The notes: generated by a model from the sequence alone, not told the origin. A stretch of 7,292 bases of DNA from Chlorobiota bacterium (GCA_013153655.1 JAADEB010000013.1:1-7292), one strand, 5' to 3'; positions 1-6,898 are shown, counted from the first letter of the stretch. Translations and numbers: made by a program.

Positions 1-27
1 CTCTTCAACTTTTCAACGATTCAACGA
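1..27. repeat. short octamer array (TTCAACGA-like)
   Basis: Three successive 8-bp units starting at 4, 12 and 20 (TTCAACTT, TTCAACGA, TTCAACGA) open the window. They have the same period and word as the larger arrays at 141-252 and on the right flank, so this is probably the outer arm of the same composite repeat, cut by the window edge. Confidence 0.7.
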
Positions 28-40
28 AAATACACGTTCC

Positions 41-64
41 CCGTTTCCCGTGTCCCGTGTCCCG
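41..64. repeat. 7-bp tandem repeat (CCGTTTC/CCGTGTC)
   Basis: Units CCGTTTC (41-47), CCGTGTC (48-54) and CCGTGTC (55-61) are followed by the start of a fourth; a degenerate unit precedes them at 34-40. The period is 7 here and 8 in the neighbouring arrays. This block replaces the octamers that sit at the equivalent place next to the right-hand core copy. Its function is unknown. Confidence 0.7.
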
Positions 65-67
65 AAA

Positions 68-194
68 AGGAGATTCCTCAGTCGTAAACTCCTTCGGAAT
101 GACAGTGTTAACCATTTGATTTAGTTAAAGTTAAGGTATCGATTTAACGATTCAACGATTCCGCGGTTTAACAAATCTATTCAACTCTTCAACA
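68..194 (+). repeat. left copy of 127-bp inverted repeat
   Basis: Positions 68-144 are identical, base for base, to the reverse complement of 6996-7072 (77 bp). The match continues without gaps through 145-163 (5 mismatches in 19) and 164-194 (31 identical bases), giving 122 of 127. Weaker homology reaches about 244 if a 16-bp insertion (two octamers, about 195-210) is allowed in this copy. The core contains a segment resembling the 'cattccgaaggag...gaggaatct' intergenic repeats that I recall as common in Bacteroidetes and Chlorobi genomes; that link is from memory. The copy lies 73 nt past the esterase stop, so read-through transcripts would carry it. Confidence 0.95.
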
Positions 195-252
195 ATTCAA
201 CGCTTCAACAGAATTAACCGATTGCACGATTCAACGATTCAACGATTTAACA
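141..252. repeat. degenerate octamer array, 14 units in phase
   Basis: Cutting the sequence every 8 bases from 141 gives fourteen units in a single phase. Most are variants of GATTCAAC, TCAACxxx or ATTCAACG, for example 149-156, 229-236 and 237-244. It overlaps the outer part of the left inverted-repeat copy and ends just before an A8 run (252-259) next to the esterase stop. On the transcribed strand that run is T8, but I see no stem before it, so I do not call a terminator. Confidence 0.8.
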
Positions 253-266
253 AAAAAAATCATCCC

Positions 267-917
267 TCATCCCCAAGCCGTATCCTCATGCTCATTCAGC
301 CAGGCGGCCAAGTCGCGTATATTTTCTTCGCTCAGGTAATGACCTTGGGGATATTCTTTGTAATCTATTTTCAAACCCGCCTCTCTACACGTTTTCACAC
401 TTTGACGCGCTTCGTCCACGGGAATTACATCGTCATAAATACCATGGGATATAAATACCCGGTCTTCCGCCGGAAAACGCTCAGGCAACGGTACCGCATC
501 CATGCGTCGCGTGCTCAGCAATGCCACGGGACCGTAGTGCGCCGGCCGGCGGCTCAACATGGCACAGGCCATCATCCCGCCTTGACTGAATCCCAATAAT
601 GCCGGCCTGATTTTGCCGGTTTCATGCGTCTGCATCCAGCGGTCCGTCCATTGTTCCAACGCCTTTATGGTATCCGACATTTGACGCTTGTCATACGTCC
701 ATCCGCCTTCGGGGGTCCAGTACAAAGGAAACCATCCGTAACCGCCCCAAGCCAGCTTCAATGGTCCGCGCAAGGACACGGGATAATAGATATCCGGCAA
801 ATCGGAAGCCAGCATAAACAGGTCCGCTTCATGGCTGCCGTAACCATGCATCATAAACAGGGGAATTTGACCCCGCCGGTAAGCTTTTCCTGGAACGGCC
901 GTGTAAAAATCCGTCAT
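267..917 (-). CDS. serine esterase / alpha-beta hydrolase (phospholipase/carboxylesterase family)
   Basis: A 216-residue cytoplasmic-type hydrolase with no signal peptide. The nucleophile elbow GFSQGG is at 109-114 (Ser111), the likely acid is Asp162 in HGIYDDVIP (158-166), and the likely catalytic His is His193 in QGHYLSEE (191-198). HGYGSHEADLF (24-34) fits the oxyanion-hole segment. Order, spacing and length match the Abhydrolase_2 (carboxylesterase/acyl-thioesterase) group, which cleaves small esters or thioesters; the real substrate cannot be read from the sequence. The open frame runs upstream to 1187, but that part overlaps the LysM gene and is not hydrolase-like. The ATG at 917 shares one base with the LysM stop (TGATG), which suggests translational coupling. 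It is the last gene of the operon. Confidence 0.88.
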   Translation of the reverse strand: MTDFYTAVPGKAYRRGQIPLFMMHGYGSHEADLFMLASDLPDIYYPVSLRGPLKLAWGGYGWFPLYWTPEGGWTYDKRQMSDTIKALEQWTDRWMQTHETGKIRPALLGFSQGGMMACAMLSRRPAHYGPVALLSTRRMDAVPLPERFPAEDRVFISHGIYDDVIPVDEARQSVKTCREAGLKIDYKEYPQGHYLSEENIRDLAAWLNEHEDTAWG

Positions 918-3025
918 CAGTCCACGGTTTGGAGCTCCAATTCCGGGGTAATGCGGATGATGTATGACGCAATGTTGCGAAAACCTTGGGTGGGTTTGAA
1001 ATCGTAGAGGAAAATACGCTGCGTCTCTTCGGTGGTGCCGAATTTTTTCAGGCCTTCGAACAGGTTTTCGGCATTGGCCAGGCGTAATACCATGTCCATT
1101 GTGGTGTCGAAACCGTTGTAGATAGTGCCGTCGTCGATGAGGCCGTAATGGCGGCGGATGTATTGCGACACGCGCGGGTCGGCCCACAGACGCCTCGGCG
1201 AAGGAAAATGCAATTTGATAGAAGCCATTTGATTGATGTCGAATTTGTCCAAAGCCTTCAAAGGAGTGATAAGATAAGTTTCCAAATTATAGGTGGTACT
1301 CAATCCGTCCAGTGCGGAAATGATATTGGCCAGCAAAGATTGGTCTTTGGTAACTATAATAATCCGGTTGAGTTTGGAGGCGGCCAGATGCCGGGAAATA
1401 TCTTCGTCGCGTGCCCAACTGCCGTGTTTGGAAGCCCGCACTTCCCATTTATTGAGGGTTCCGAGACGTACGGCTACGGTGTCGGCGGTGGGTTTGGCGT
1501 ATTTATCGTGAATAATCAGGATATGATCACCTGTGTTCATCTCGTTGATGTAGGCCAACATATGATTGGCCATGGCGGCCGAATCCGTAACGGTGCGCAC
1601 CAAGTGGGGATACAGATTACGTCCGTTGTAGGAAGGCACCACCACCGGTGTATTAAACACCTTCAAAGCAGAGGCCGCCGCTTCGATGTTTTTGGGATAT
1701 ACGGGACCCAAAACAAAATCGTAATCCGAAAGGTCGTTTTTCAAAAGGATTTTTTCCAATTCGCCGCTCTTGCCTTTGGTGTCGTACACATCCATTTGTA
1801 CGCGGAATCCCATATGGCGCAGGCTGTCCACGGCTATTTTTATGCCGGCGTAGTAGTTACTCACCTTGTCCTTGATAAGGCGTTTGCAGGACTTTTCGCC
1901 CAGGCTGTCGGCATATTTTTCCAGGCGGAACGGAAGAAGAACCGCAATACGGTAGTCGCGCTCGCGGTTGCCGCTCTCCAATAGGTTGGTCACAAAATCC
2001 TTGGGTTTGATATGATGTTTGATGCGAATAAAGAAAGGCGCATGAATATCGAACACAAAATCGAAGGCAGGCCGGGGAATTCGCAGTACCTGACCGGCTT
2101 TGAGTCCATCGGCCAATTCGGGATTGTATTTTACCAAATCCGCCGTGGAAACATTGAATTTCTTCGTAATCCCGTAAACGGTTTCCTTGGGTTTTACTTC
2201 ATAATAAATAAAACGTCCGTTACCACCTTCCTTAGAGGTCTCCTTTTTGACCTTGGGAATGCGAATGATTTGGCCGGCTTTGAGGCCGTCGGCCAACTCG
2301 GGATTGTTGCGAATGAGTTCGTCCTGAGGAATATCGTATTTTTTACTAAGTCCGAAAAGGGTTTCCAAGGGTTTGACCTCGTGATAAATAAAGCGGTCGT
2401 CGTCGCGGCGCGCCACGGTGGCCTTGTTTTTCGGCACGATCAATTCTTCGTTTACTTTCAACGGCCGCCCGGCAATTTGGGGATTGAGGCGTTCCAACTC
2501 TGCAATGGAAATACCGTGTTTGTAAGCCACCCGCCATTTGCCTTCCTTGGGTTGGACGGTGTAGAACGTGTAGCGCGTGGTGTCGATTTCGGTGTGCGGA
2601 TCCGGCAGGATGGGAATGATGATGATTTGCCCCAGCTTGATGTTATTGGCCTCGATATGATTGACCTTGATGATATCCTCGATGGTGGTGTTATATTGCT
2701 TGGAAATGCTGAAAACCGTTTCGTTTTCCTTCACCGTATAGTATTTGAAGCCCGCATAGCGCCGTCCGGTGGCGGTGGTGTCCGGCAAAGGACTTTCGTC
2801 CACGGGAATGTTGAGCACGTCACCCGGATGAATATTCTCCGTAACGCCGGGATTGTATTTAATCAGTTTGTAAGGCGTGATTTTATACTTACGCGCAATG
2901 GACATGAGGGTTTCCTTGGGTTCCACCGTGTGGCGGATGATTTTGACGTTATTGTCCTGCGCCATGGCCCGGAACGAAAGCGCCAGCCACAAAACCAAAG
3001 ATATTCGGAGGATATGTTTCAACAT
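917..3025 (-). CDS. secreted protein with five LysM repeats and a C-terminal PBP1-like domain
   Basis: A 702-residue protein with a signal peptide (1-22, MLKHILRISL..., probable cleavage after AMA). Five LysM modules follow at about 31-74, 95-138, 154-198, 214-257 and 274-317. LysM domains bind peptidoglycan or other GlcNAc polymers, so the protein is probably held at the wall in the periplasm. The third module is degenerate. Residues about 358-702 resemble the type I periplasmic binding fold (YRIAVLLPF at 358-366, DFVLGPVYP at 436-444, then VVVPSYN), as in Bacteroidetes proteins often labelled 'amino acid ABC transporter substrate-binding', though no transporter genes are here. The ligand is unknown. 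I chose the ATG at 3025, 13 nt after the clpS stop: it starts directly at the signal peptide. A GTG at 3055 would add ten residues and overlap clpS. The linker 318-357 is unlike the flanking domains. Confidence 0.92.
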   Translation of the reverse strand: MLKHILRISLVLWLALSFRAMAQDNNVKIIRHTVEPKETLMSIARKYKITPYKLIKYNPGVTENIHPGDVLNIPVDESPLPDTTATGRRYAGFKYYTVKENETVFSISKQYNTTIEDIIKVNHIEANNIKLGQIIIIPILPDPHTEIDTTRYTFYTVQPKEGKWRVAYKHGISIAELERLNPQIAGRPLKVNEELIVPKNKATVARRDDDRFIYHEVKPLETLFGLSKKYDIPQDELIRNNPELADGLKAGQIIRIPKVKKETSKEGGNGRFIYYEVKPKETVYGITKKFNVSTADLVKYNPELADGLKAGQVLRIPRPAFDFVFDIHAPFFIRIKHHIKPKDFVTNLLESGNRERDYRIAVLLPFRLEKYADSLGEKSCKRLIKDKVSNYYAGIKIAVDSLRHMGFRVQMDVYDTKGKSGELEKILLKNDLSDYDFVLGPVYPKNIEAAASALKVFNTPVVVPSYNGRNLYPHLVRTVTDSAAMANHMLAYINEMNTGDHILIIHDKYAKPTADTVAVRLGTLNKWEVRASKHGSWARDEDISRHLAASKLNRIIIVTKDQSLLANIISALDGLSTTYNLETYLITPLKALDKFDINQMASIKLHFPSPRRLWADPRVSQYIRRHYGLIDDGTIYNGFDTTMDMVLRLANAENLFEGLKKFGTTEETQRIFLYDFKPTQGFRNIASYIIRITPELELQTVD

Positions 3026-3038
3026 TTCGCCGGTTTGA

Positions 3039-3308
3039 TTAATGAATTTCCACACTCAGACCTTCTTCCAACAAAGCCATCGCCACGGGTTCCAACTGCT
3101 CGTAAGTACCTTCTTTCACCGAACATTTACCGTAGAGATGAGTCACCCAGGCACATTGCTCGGCTTGCTCTTCCGTGTGTTCGCAATAGGCCATCAACAC
3201 GTCGATTACGTGGTCGAATGTGTTGTAATCGTCGTTGAACAGGACGATTTGATACATGGATTGCTCCTGTTGTTTATCCTGCTGACGGGGTAGGTTTTTG
3301 TGTTGCAT
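3039..3308 (-). CDS. clpS: ATP-dependent Clp protease adaptor ClpS
   Basis: An 89-residue protein with the ClpS core. ClpS delivers N-degron substrates (bulky N-terminal residues) to a ClpA/ClpC-type unfoldase for degradation by ClpP in the cytoplasm. Visible are IVLFNDDYNTFDHVIDVL (21-38), where Asn25, Asp26 and Asp27 match the amine-binding NDD of E. coli ClpS, and THLYGKC (56-62), where His57 matches E. coli His66. Residues 1-17 are polar and glutamine-rich, fitting the flexible ClpS N-terminus that engages the unfoldase, so the ATG at 3308 is preferred over Met18 (3257). The E. coli gatekeeper Met40 aligns with Phe31. It sits between prmA and the LysM gene, with its own likely promoter at 3331-3362. 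Confidence 0.95.
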   Translation of the reverse strand: MQHKNLPRQQDKQQEQSMYQIVLFNDDYNTFDHVIDVLMAYCEHTEEQAEQCAWVTHLYGKCSVKEGTYEQLEPVAMALLEEGLSVEIH

Positions 3309-3330
3309 AATTCACGGTCTTCTAAACAAA

Positions 3331-3362
3331 CAAAAATATATGTTTTTTTACTTCCTCACAAA
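3331..3362 (-). promoter_or_regulatory. candidate internal promoter for clpS (Bacteroidetes type)
   Basis: On the minus strand, TTTG (3362-3359) is followed after 20 nt by TATTTTTG (3338-3331). This matches the Bacteroidetes primary-sigma consensus, TTTG at -33 and TAnnTTTG at -7. The -7 box ends 22 nt before the clpS ATG, so a short leader is expected. The -33 box lies in the last codons of prmA. It would allow clpS and the genes after it to be expressed apart from the upstream genes. Confidence 0.6.
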
Positions 3363-4187
3363 TTCGATGCCAATCCACCGGTTTTTCACCGCGCGCCGTC
3401 CCGGCTCCCACTCGTCTTCCGGCAACATGCGGCGTACCGCAGGCAAATCCGTTTCGTAGAAACCGCTCAATATCAAACGCCCGTCCCGCTTAACCTTCTT
3501 CATATAGAACGGTAAATTGTCCAAAATAATATTCAGGTTGATATTGGCCAGGAAAACATCCGCCTCCGGCAATGCTTCCAACACCTCGCTCCCACCCCGG
3601 AAACTTTGAATGCGGCGGCAGCCGTTGGCCCGGATATTCTCCTTCATGTTTTCGTAGGCCCATTCATCGTTGTCGATGGCGAAAATCTTTTCCGCACAGG
3701 TTTTTTCGGCCTGAATGGCCAACACACCCGTGCCGCTGCCCATATCGATTAGGGTTTTGCCCGAGAGATCCGTATCCGCCAAAAGGCGTATCATAAGTTC
3801 GGTGGTTTCGTGATGACCGGTTCCGAAACTCATCTTCGGCATGATCAGAATTTCCAGCAATCCCTTAGGCGCCGGCGGATGAAAAGCGGCCCGGATATGA
3901 ATACGTCCGTCGATGGTGACCGGCGGAAAATGTTTTTCCCATTCGCTGTTCCAATTTTGCGGCGCGATGCGGCGAAGCGTGTACCGGAGCGGCCTTCCGT
4001 CGTTATGCGTCAGGCCTTCCAGCAGGCTATTGTGCCATTTGGCCGTGGGAATATAGGCTTTCAGGACGCCATCGTCCTCGAAAAAACCGTCGAATCCCCG
4101 TTCCGAAAGTTGGTAAATCAAGCGGTCGGCTTCCCAAGCATCAGCTACGGGAACGGCGATTTCCGAATAATGTCCGGTGTGCGTCAT
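3348..4187 (-). CDS. prmA: ribosomal protein L11 methyltransferase
   Basis: A 279-residue SAM-dependent methyltransferase that trimethylates ribosomal protein L11. The N-terminal L11-recognition domain (about 1-75, with GFDGFFEDDG at 31-40) is followed by the PrmA signatures NWNSEWEKHF (78-87) and MPKMSFGTGHHETTE (116-130). The SAM-binding motif LIDMGSGTG is at 146-154, with acidic Asp172/Asp174 after the second strand, LANIN at 213-217 and LSGF at 240-243. Length is close to the family norm. The ATG at 4187 overlaps the 3' end of the membrane-protein gene by 47 nt in another frame. No later in-frame ATG precedes the conserved N-terminal region, so the overlap seems real. clpS follows 39 nt downstream. 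Confidence 0.96.
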   Translation of the reverse strand: MTHTGHYSEIAVPVADAWEADRLIYQLSERGFDGFFEDDGVLKAYIPTAKWHNSLLEGLTHNDGRPLRYTLRRIAPQNWNSEWEKHFPPVTIDGRIHIRAAFHPPAPKGLLEILIMPKMSFGTGHHETTELMIRLLADTDLSGKTLIDMGSGTGVLAIQAEKTCAEKIFAIDNDEWAYENMKENIRANGCRRIQSFRGGSEVLEALPEADVFLANINLNIILDNLPFYMKKVKRDGRLILSGFYETDLPAVRRMLPEDEWEPGRRAVKNRWIGIEFVRK

Positions 4188-5364
4188 ACCAAATGATTAA
4201 AATACCCGTAAACATGATGGCGGTGGCCCAGAAAATCCAAGCCGGCATCCCTTGCGGCACCGGCGTTTTGAGCCAAATCAACGTACCGCGCAGGAAAATC
4301 AAACTCAGCATCAAAGCATATCCGCCGAAAAAAACGTGAAAAGCCCATCGGCGGAGCGAAAACACCTTTTCGCGTTGCATCAGATAAAGCAAGAACACCG
4401 AATAGGTACCTAAAAATACCCAATGCAAGTATCCGATGATAAAATCGCGAATCGTGTAGGCCAAATGCGAAAAATAAGGACACGAAGCCATGAATTGGAA
4501 CACGATTTTTCCGGCCAATCCCAGCAGGATAAGGCGGAAAAGATAGCGCTCCCAAGCATCGCGGACAAATAAATGGAAATGCGGTTTCAGTATGCGATAC
4601 ATCCACCACAACCCCCAGGCTTCCAATACCACGCTCACCAAAGCCAATGCATGAAAATAATAAGGCGGTTCGGTCCAAAGCGTGTTGGTGATATAGCCCA
4701 AAAGTACGGCCGCAAATAGCAGGCGGTTGATTTTCTTGACGGTAGCCCCGGACAAACGAAGCTTTCCTTCCCGCTCGGCCAGGTAGGCCAACAACGAAAG
4801 CATACCCATAAAGAACCAACCGTTGTATTGGAAATGCAGGTAAAAATACACATCCAGGTTATACCATATGCTTTGCTTGCCCAGGAACACCATCACCGGA
4901 CCCAAAGCCCAGGGACTCAGGCTCGAAATCAACATAAAAATAATGGCGCTCCTTGCCAAGACATAAGCCAGCGGGTAGGTTTCCCGGAAACGGTTTTTCC
5001 GGAAAAAATACCAAGCCCACACATAAGTTCCCAACAAGAAAAGGGACAAAAGCGTGATGGACACCGCCTTGTAGCCTTGCAGCGGAAACGAAATCAACAT
5101 GCCCGCCACCATCAGTTGCATAAAAGCATAAAGACGCCTAAAAGCCTTGGACTGCATAAAATCCGGCAGAAAAGCCCAAGCCAGGAAAATCATAAACCCG
5201 GAATGCAGCCAGCCCAAAAAAGCCGCGTGCGAATGCGCATGCAGCCAGTAGGCATACTTAATAGGCAAGGGATGCCAGAGGTGATAACGCAAGGTGAGCC
5301 CGTAGGTGGCCACCAGCGCCCACATCAGCAAGGCGATGTAAAAATAGCGACGAACAAATTTCAT
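4141..5364 (-). CDS. polytopic membrane protein, about 12 TM, histidine-rich; heme-copper oxidase subunit I/NnrS-like (tentative)
   Basis: A 407-residue integral membrane protein. I count about twelve hydrophobic segments, near 7-26, 44-66, 79-95, 100-121, 134-161, 174-196, 213-229, 236-256, 275-294, 306-329, 338-359 and 373-395. Histidines fall in or next to several: HAHSH (42-46) and His54 in segment 2, His177 in segment 6, His238 in segment 8, His314 in segment 10 and His343 in segment 11. Twelve helices with histidines in helices 2, 6 and 10 recall the heme/copper ligand pattern of heme-copper oxidase subunit I and NnrS proteins. The paired CuB histidines of helix 7 are not seen, so a working oxidase is unlikely. 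Function unknown. The start shares one base with the upstream stop (TAATG), suggesting coupling to the DUF1573 gene; the basic tail (GNRRSRS) overlaps prmA. Confidence 0.75.
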   Translation of the reverse strand: MKFVRRYFYIALLMWALVATYGLTLRYHLWHPLPIKYAYWLHAHSHAAFLGWLHSGFMIFLAWAFLPDFMQSKAFRRLYAFMQLMVAGMLISFPLQGYKAVSITLLSLFLLGTYVWAWYFFRKNRFRETYPLAYVLARSAIIFMLISSLSPWALGPVMVFLGKQSIWYNLDVYFYLHFQYNGWFFMGMLSLLAYLAEREGKLRLSGATVKKINRLLFAAVLLGYITNTLWTEPPYYFHALALVSVVLEAWGLWWMYRILKPHFHLFVRDAWERYLFRLILLGLAGKIVFQFMASCPYFSHLAYTIRDFIIGYLHWVFLGTYSVFLLYLMQREKVFSLRRWAFHVFFGGYALMLSLIFLRGTLIWLKTPVPQGMPAWIFWATAIMFTGILIIWYDAHRTLFGNRRSRS

Positions 5365-5900
5365 TAAATATTTTTCTTCGGATGTTTAAGGAATTCCAAT
5401 TTTTTAATAGGAGGCACCTTGGCATTAGATTGTTTGTTGTTTGAGGCGTTATTCTTGCGGGGTTTGGGTTCCACTTCGGCCTTGATGCGCAAAACGTGGG
5501 TGGGTTTTTTCTCGTTGGCATGAATGGTGATGGTCTTCACCTGATGGCCGGTTTTGTGGTTGGTATTGAACGACACTTTAATCACCCCGCTGTCGCCCGG
5601 CTTGATGGGGTTGCGCGGCCAATAAGGCGTGGTACATCCGCAGGAAGTACGCACTTTGGAAATAATCAAGGTGGCGTTGCCCGTGTTTTTGAACCGGAAC
5701 ACCGTGTCGAGGATTTCCCCTTCCTTGTGGTGCCCGAAATCCACTTCTTCGTAATCGAAGCTCATGACGGGAAACTTGTTTTGCTTGGCCAATTCCTGTT
5801 GCGCCTGTTTCAGGTTTTCCTTCTTGATTTTCTTAGAAGGGTCGTTGTTGCAGGCAAATGTAAGGCTCAGTGCCAAGGCGAATAACAAAAATTTTTTCAT
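5364..5900 (-). CDS. DUF1573 lipoprotein
   Basis: A 178-residue exported protein. A short basic start and hydrophobic stretch end in LTFAC (13-17), so Cys17 is a probable lipid-attachment site. The DUF1573 domain spans about 45-143: FDYEEVDFGHHKEGE (48-62), FRFKNTGNATLII (68-80), the hallmark TSCGCTTPYWP (85-95, Cys87 and Cys89), then KPGDSGVIKVSFNT (100-113). The family is widespread in Bacteroidetes with an immunoglobulin-like fold; its molecular role is not established to my knowledge. Residues 145-178 form a lysine- and asparagine-rich, probably disordered tail. The ATG at 5900 lies 3 nt after the nusB stop. In other Bacteroidetes I recall DUF1573 following nusB, commonly with yajC next; no yajC is seen here. 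Confidence 0.9.
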   Translation of the reverse strand: MKKFLLFALALSLTFACNNDPSKKIKKENLKQAQQELAKQNKFPVMSFDYEEVDFGHHKEGEILDTVFRFKNTGNATLIISKVRTSCGCTTPYWPRNPIKPGDSGVIKVSFNTNHKTGHQVKTITIHANEKKPTHVLRIKAEVEPKPRKNNASNNKQSNAKVPPIKKLEFLKHPKKNI

Positions 5901-5903
5901 CGT

Positions 5904-6854
5904 TTATTCGTTTTTCGGGTTAACAATTTTATTCAGTTTGTTTTCGGCTTGCAAATCTTTGTAAATGCGGTCCAGTATGCCGTTGATAAACTTATTGCTT
6001 TTGGGGGTGGAAAATTCCTTGGCGATTTCCACGTATTCGTTGATGCTCACGGTGGGAGGAATGGTGGGAAAATATAAAAACTCCGCGGCTCCCATCATCA
6101 TCAGGATTTTGTCTACCTGCGAAAGGCGGTCGAAATCCCAGTTGATGGTTTTGTCTTTGATCAATTCGGCCAATTTTTCGCGATTGTTGAAGGTGCGCAG
6201 GAGCAATTCCCGTCCGAAATCCCGGTCGTCGTCGTTTTTGAACAAAGGTCCGAAAGCACGTTCGGGATTCATATCTTCGGTTAAGCGACTCAGGGTTTTG
6301 AGCACCATGGTGTTGGCAATGGCCGCGTCGTCGGCCCAATTCATCTCCCAATTTTCCAGGAAAGCCCGCAATTTTTCGTCCGGAGCGATGATATTTTTGA
6401 AAATGTCCATGACAAATTCCTTGTCGTCTTCAAACGACGGTTCGGGAATGCTCTTATACTTCATGTAAAATTCCGACGCCTTGATTTTATCCAGCAGGTA
6501 ACGTACCAACTCGGGTTCGTTCGGCCAAATTTTATCGATTTTGTATTTGCGTAATTGGTCTTTAAGAAATTGATTTTCGGACAGAAAACGTAACACGCGG
6601 TTATTGACCAGACGGGTATCGGGATGTAGGTCTTCGTCGGTTTTGATAAATTTTTTCTTGCGCCGCTCTATCAGGTCGGCTTCCATATCACGAATGGAGG
6701 CCAAGAGATCGAAAAGGAGAAAATAAAGCTTGTAGATATTTTCAAAATTGGCATAAAGCCTTTTGACGGATTGTTCCAAGTCCGTATCACCACTGCGATC
6801 GAGGCTATAAAGTTCTTGCATCACTTTGGAACGTATGTTGCGCCGGTTCATCAT
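5904..6854 (-). CDS. nusB: transcription antitermination factor NusB, long Bacteroidetes form
   Basis: A 316-residue protein, about twice the length of E. coli NusB (about 140). NusB binds boxA RNA with NusE (S10) in rRNA antitermination. The start MNRRNIRSKVMQELY (2-16) is the canonical NusB helix 1. The conserved C-terminal part is clear: INWDFDRLSQVDKILMMMGA (237-256), PPTVSINEYVEIAKEFST (266-283) and KFINGILDRIY (288-298). The middle (about 30-215) is a helical, charged insertion of the size I know from Bacteroidetes NusB proteins, so the length is normal for the phylum. Two adjacent ATGs (6854 and 6851) make the first residue uncertain by one. First gene of the operon. Confidence 0.94.
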   Translation of the reverse strand: MMNRRNIRSKVMQELYSLDRSGDTDLEQSVKRLYANFENIYKLYFLLFDLLASIRDMEADLIERRKKKFIKTDEDLHPDTRLVNNRVLRFLSENQFLKDQLRKYKIDKIWPNEPELVRYLLDKIKASEFYMKYKSIPEPSFEDDKEFVMDIFKNIIAPDEKLRAFLENWEMNWADDAAIANTMVLKTLSRLTEDMNPERAFGPLFKNDDDRDFGRELLLRTFNNREKLAELIKDKTINWDFDRLSQVDKILMMMGAAEFLYFPTIPPTVSINEYVEIAKEFSTPKSNKFINGILDRIYKDLQAENKLNKIVNPKNE

Positions 6855-6877
6855 AGAGCGTATTCTTTAATCGGTGG

Positions 6878-6885
6878 CAAATTTA
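6878..6885 (-). promoter_or_regulatory. candidate -7 promoter box for nusB operon
   Basis: TAAATTTG on the minus strand fits the Bacteroidetes -7 consensus TAnnTTTG and ends 23 nt before the nusB ATG, almost the same spacing as the box in front of clpS. No good TTTG/TTG -33 box lies about 20 nt further upstream; that stretch consists of TTTAACG octamers. The right inverted-repeat copy lies upstream of this box and should not be in the nusB transcript. Confidence 0.45.
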
Positions 6886-6898
6886 GTTATTATTTCCG

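Noticed and set aside
141..252. CRISPR array
   Set aside because: Units are 8 bp, contiguous and degenerate, with no spacers of constant length and no cas genes.
241..266. Intrinsic terminator after the esterase (T8 on the transcribed strand)
   Set aside because: A T-run is present, but no GC-rich stem precedes it.
918..1187. Open frame extending the esterase upstream by 90 residues
   Set aside because: It overlaps the conserved C-terminal region of the LysM/PBP1 gene, is rich in Arg, His and Pro as expected of a shadow frame, and the hydrolase homology begins after the ATG at 917.
2012..3238. Plus-strand open frame of about 408 codons opposite the LysM gene
   Set aside because: Antisense to clear LysM repeats, with no recognisable domain; its repeated segments mirror the LysM periodicity.
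4184..4819. Minus-strand frame of about 211 codons inside the membrane-protein gene
   Set aside because: An out-of-frame shadow with no family features, while the overlapping frame has coherent transmembrane segments.
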